NCBI RefSeq assembly: GCF_900113735.1
Contig: NZ_FOQM01000018.1
Location: 1 to 64,000 of the forward strand
DNA: 64,000 nt
Direction of reading: 5' to 3'
From: Bradyrhizobium sp. Gha
Lineage (GTDB): Bacteria; Pseudomonadota; Alphaproteobacteria; Rhizobiales; Xanthobacteraceae
Positions 61,395 through 64,000 of this stretch are shown one piece after another. Under the pieces are notes generated by a model. It was not told where the DNA came from and did not search any database. It was given only the letters and a program-made list of their open reading frames with translations. Position 1 is the stretch's first letter, and every line of letters begins with the position of its first letter. Both the position numbers and the translations under genes were made by a program.

Positions 61395-62177
61395 ATGAAC
61401 AAGGTCGTCGAGAAGCCAAAAAGATATTCCCTGGTCGAGCGCACGCCGGCGGCGACGTTCGAGGAGGAGCGGCTGCACCGCAAGCAGCGGCTTGCCGGAA
61501 CGTTCCGCCTGTTCTCGCGCTACGGTTTCGATCAGGGCCTCGCTGGCCATGTCACCGTGCGCGATCCGGAGTTTCCCGAACGGTTCTGGATCAACCCGCT
61601 GTCAAAGCATTTCAGCCAGATCAAGGTGTCCGACCTTCAGCTGGTCGATCACGACGGCAACATCCTGATCGGCGACAAGCCGATCAACCAGGCCGGCTTC
61701 GTGATTCACTCGGCGATCCACGCAGCGCATCCGGAAGTGATCGCCGCCGCCCATACCCACTCGACTTACGGCAAGGCCTGGTCCGCTCTCGGCCGCCTCC
61801 TCGATCCGCTGACGCAGGATTCCTGCGCGTTCTACCAGGATCACGTACTGTTCGATCCCTTCTCCGGCGTCGTGCTGGAGGCGGAAGAGGGCCGCAAGAT
61901 CGCGCAAGCCCTGGGGTCGAAGAAGGCCGCCATCTTGCAGAACCACGGCCTGCTCACGGTCGGACCGACCATCGAGGCGGCCGCATGGTGGTACATCGCG
62001 ATGGACAATGCCGCGCGCGCCCAGCTGCTTGCCGAGGCCGCCGGCACGCCAAAGCCGATCCCGCACGAGATCGCGAGCCTCACCTCGCGGCAGGTCGGCA
62101 CGCACAAGGGCGGCTATTTCAGCTTTCAGCCGTTGTGGGACTGGATCACCGCGGCGGAGCCGGATCTGTTCAACTAG
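61395..62177 (+). CDS. Class II aldolase/adducin-family protein
   Basis: Protein of 260 aa. Zinc-binding HTH in AAHTHSTYGKAWSALGR, GLAGHVTVRDPEFPERFWINPLSKHFSQI at the N-terminal substrate part, and NHGLLTVGPTIEAAAWW near the C-terminus. The family cleaves or isomerises sugar phosphates or similar (fuculose-1-P aldolase fold); the substrate here is unknown. AAGGAG at 61381 lies 8 bases before the ATG. It ends the operon, overlapping the convergent oxidoreductase gene by 4 bases. Confidence 0.9.
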   Translation: MNKVVEKPKRYSLVERTPAATFEEERLHRKQRLAGTFRLFSRYGFDQGLAGHVTVRDPEFPERFWINPLSKHFSQIKVSDLQLVDHDGNILIGDKPINQAGFVIHSAIHAAHPEVIAAAHTHSTYGKAWSALGRLLDPLTQDSCAFYQDHVLFDPFSGVVLEAEEGRKIAQALGSKKAAILQNHGLLTVGPTIEAAAWWYIAMDNAARAQLLAEAAGTPKPIPHEIASLTSRQVGTHKGGYFSFQPLWDWITAAEPDLFN

Positions 62178-63523
62178 GAATCGCCCTTGAGCCGCGCCGC
62201 CAGCTCGGCACATTGCTGCCGGATGTCGGGAACGGCAATGATCTCCCAGAACGCGGCCCGCGTCAGCGGGCCGACAGCGTAGAGGCGGCGCGAGGGAGAT
62301 CCGTCACGTTTGATGATCGCGCAATCGGGCGCGACGTCGATGCCGATCCGCAATGGATCGATGCGGGCAAGACCTTGGTCGAGCAGGCTACGCACGGCCG
62401 GGTTGGTCGTGGCGCCGGGATCGCGAACGATACCGGTGCAGTCGATGATGGCTCCGACCTGCAGCTCGGACGCCTCGCTCTGGCCGCGCCGGCGATAGCG
62501 AACGAGGGCGCCGCCGGCGTTCGGTGTGACGGCGGCGAGCTTGCCGGCGATGACCGTCAAGCGCTTTGCCGCGAGAGCCTCCGCAATGCGCGCCTCGACC
62601 TCCGGCGCGGTGCGGTGGCGATGGACATCCCACCAGGCGCGGGCATGTTCCAGGAATCGGCGCCTGGAGCTCAGCGGCAGCTCCTGCCAAAGCCGCTGGG
62701 TGAAGGGCCTGATCGCATCGATGGCACCGCGCCAGTCGCCACCCGCAGCGACATGCATCTCGATGCGGCGGCGAAACCAGCGCAGCAGCGTGCCGATCTC
62801 GGCGCCGAACGGAATCTCGCTCTCGGCAAAGCGCATCGGATCGACGCGCCGATGCGCTCGCGGCAGCAGGCCGCGCCGGGACATCGCGACGATCCGCCCC
62901 TGATGTCCGTAGCGGAGCAGCGACAGCACATAATCGACCATCGAAAGACCCGTGCCGAGGATGAGCACTGTAGCCTTCGTGTCGATGCCGGCCTCGGCGG
63001 GTGAGGCCCAAGGTTCGGCATGGCCCGCCAGCAGCGGCGCTGCGGCATCATGGCCGGTCGCGAGAATGGCCGTGCTCCCGGTGATGTATGTTCCGTCTGC
63101 AAGGGTGACTGCGACGTCGGAGGGACCTTCGCGGATCGATACGCACTCGCCGCGCAGGATGGTCAGGCCAAGCGATCCGTGGCGAGATTTCAGCGGTGCG
63201 ATCATATCGGCGAGATAGTCGCCGTAGGTCTGCCTGGGAACAAAGCAATAGGGATCCGGACACAGCGGCCCGCCGGGCCGTGCGCACAGCCAGTTCCAGA
63301 AATGTTCGGCATCATCAGGCAGCGCGCTCATATTCGTCACGCGGACGTTGAGCAGATGTTCGGGATTGCCTGCATGATAGGCAAGTCCGCGTCCGATCTC
63401 GGGCCTCTTTTCGATCAAGGTCACGCGGAGATCGGATGGATCGCTCTTCAACATCTGAAAGGCGAGAAGGACGCCGCTGGCGCCCCCGCCGATGACGATC
63501 GCGTGCCGCCCCTCCGGATCCAT
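62174..63523 (-). CDS. FAD/NAD(P)-binding protein (NAD_binding_9 type)
   Basis: Protein of 449 aa. The FAD-binding motif is at the N-terminus (IVIGGGASGVLLAFQML), followed by RGLAYHAGNPEHLLNVRVTNMSALPDD, typical of PF13454 proteins, and a second dinucleotide site VLILGTGLSMVDYVLSLL. These proteins act as flavin oxidoreductases or regulators of unknown substrate. A convergent gene to the sulfur operon; the start at 63523 is the first Met of the frame. Confidence 0.85.
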   Translation of the reverse strand: MDPEGRHAIVIGGGASGVLLAFQMLKSDPSDLRVTLIEKRPEIGRGLAYHAGNPEHLLNVRVTNMSALPDDAEHFWNWLCARPGGPLCPDPYCFVPRQTYGDYLADMIAPLKSRHGSLGLTILRGECVSIREGPSDVAVTLADGTYITGSTAILATGHDAAAPLLAGHAEPWASPAEAGIDTKATVLILGTGLSMVDYVLSLLRYGHQGRIVAMSRRGLLPRAHRRVDPMRFAESEIPFGAEIGTLLRWFRRRIEMHVAAGGDWRGAIDAIRPFTQRLWQELPLSSRRRFLEHARAWWDVHRHRTAPEVEARIAEALAAKRLTVIAGKLAAVTPNAGGALVRYRRRGQSEASELQVGAIIDCTGIVRDPGATTNPAVRSLLDQGLARIDPLRIGIDVAPDCAIIKRDGSPSRRLYAVGPLTRAAFWEIIAVPDIRQQCAELAARLKGDS

Positions 63524-63700
63524 CGTGCCGTCCCCGTTCCGATCGCTCAGTCAACGTCGCAGAGCCGGTTCATCCTGCGGTTCAAATGCGTTGAGAGTCA
63601 GACCAGCACGATTTTCTCTTCTCAATCGGTCAAGGGTTGTCGTCTTCTGTTATGTGGGCCGTCGTTGGAATGATCTTGTCAAAATTCCCGTGAGGAACAG
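63524..63700. other. Spacer before the Opp/Dpp-type ATPase gene end
   Basis: About 180 bases with no gene; no clear terminator or regulatory site is visible. Confidence 0.4.
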
Positions 63701-64000
63701 CTAAGCGTCGGCGGCGGCACGGAATTGCCTGTGCGGCGCGGCTGCGGCGCCCGTGACACCTGACGGGATCGAGGCCAGCAATGACCTCGTATACGGTTGC
63801 TGCGGATTGTCGAAGATGTCGGCGACGGTTCCATGCTCGACGATGCGTCCACGGTGCATCACCGAGACGGTGTGGGCAAGCTGGCGCACCAGCGCCAGGT
63901 CGTGGGAGACGAACACATAGGTCAGATCAAGATTGGCCTGTAGCGAAAGCAGGACTTCGACGATGCCGGCCTGGACGCTGACGTCGAGCGCAGAGGTCGG
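63701..64000 (-). CDS. Oligopeptide-type ABC-transporter ATP-binding protein, C-terminal part (cut by window edge)
   Basis: The C-terminal 99 residues of an ATPase of the Opp/Dpp class. They show the D-loop and following helix TSALDVSVQAGIVEVLLSL, the switch His in YVFVSHDLALVRQLA, and the family tail VEHGTVADIFDNPQQPYTRSLLASIP, which is typical of oligopeptide importers. The Walker motifs lie outside the window. The stop (TAG) is at 63701-63703. Confidence 0.9.
   Translation of the reverse strand, partial: PTSALDVSVQAGIVEVLLSLQANLDLTYVFVSHDLALVRQLAHTVSVMHRGRIVEHGTVADIFDNPQQPYTRSLLASIPSGVTGAAAAPHRQFRAAADA

Noticed and set aside
61283..63004. 573-aa frame crossing aldolase and oxidoreductase genes
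   Set aside because: It spans two well-supported convergent genes in an out-of-frame reading; no domain is visible.
1..64000. CRISPR array
   Set aside because: No regularly spaced direct repeats of the right size were seen; the repeats present are dispersed palindromes.

Overview
The window looks like chromosome of a GC-rich alphaproteobacterium, most probably Bradyrhizobium or a close relative. Three things point there: the housekeeping set and its protein sequences (carA, a GatB/YqeY protein, dnaG, rpoD, rpoH, an RluD-type pseudouridine synthase), the many dispersed palindromic intergenic repeats of the kind common in that genus, and the large number of organosulfur-use genes. No database search was run; every assignment rests on motifs and family features read from the sequence.

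Layout. 1-0.3 kb: the 5' end of an IS110-family transposase cut by the window edge, then palindromic repeats. 0.4-15.7 kb: ordinary core genes (cupin, carA, yqeY, epoxide hydrolase, SRPBCC protein, LVIVD-repeat protein, LysE exporter, N-formylglutamate amidohydrolase, transglutaminase, gamma-glutamylcyclotransferase, chlorite-dismutase-family protein, dnaG, rpoD). 15.7-20.6 kb: an accessory island directly behind rpoD, with two convergent units. The first (+) is a retron-like unit: hairpin-rich leader, 56-aa peptide, XRE repressor-like protein, and a reverse transcriptase with the NAxxH, YxDD and VTG retron hallmarks. The second (-) is a translationally coupled operon of a MazG-like nucleotide pyrophosphohydrolase, a thymidylate-synthase-like protein, and a uracil-DNA-glycosylase fused to a DUF4065/Panacea-like domain. 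I consider this operon the best candidate for an undescribed, probably anti-phage, nucleotide-based system. 20.5-24.2 kb: scarred DNA with a duplicated gene fragment, two genes with internal deletions, a lytic transglycosylase, a receiver protein and a 23-aa lysine-rich peptide.

24.3-29.3 kb: diguanylate cyclase, peptidoglycan amidase, rpoH, RluD-type synthase, small membrane protein and tRNA-Glu(CTC). 29.5-33 kb: excisionase-like protein behind the tRNA, frameshifted AraC regulator, alpha/beta hydrolase, Lrp regulator.

33-62 kb: a large organosulfur region. It holds two NlpA/MetQ-type binding proteins without neighbouring permeases, three SsuABC/TauABC-type transport sets plus one additional SsuA, a TauD-type dioxygenase, several LLM-class flavin monooxygenases, a DszC/SfnB-like acyl-CoA-dehydrogenase-fold protein with a flavin reductase and serine acetyltransferase, and a MetY sulfhydrylase. 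The MetY operon continues into two successive flavoprotein/ferredoxin pairs, a DUF3088 protein, a 2-hydroxyacid dehydrogenase and a class II aldolase. The likely logic is uptake of sulfonates or thioethers, oxidative C-S cleavage by flavin or 2-oxoglutarate enzymes, and assimilation of sulfide by serine acetyltransferase/MetY. Several genes here are broken by single-base frameshifts or deletions, including one deletion that removed the shared promoter and the 5' ends of a divergent crp/binding-protein pair. The window ends inside an Opp/Dpp-type ATPase gene.
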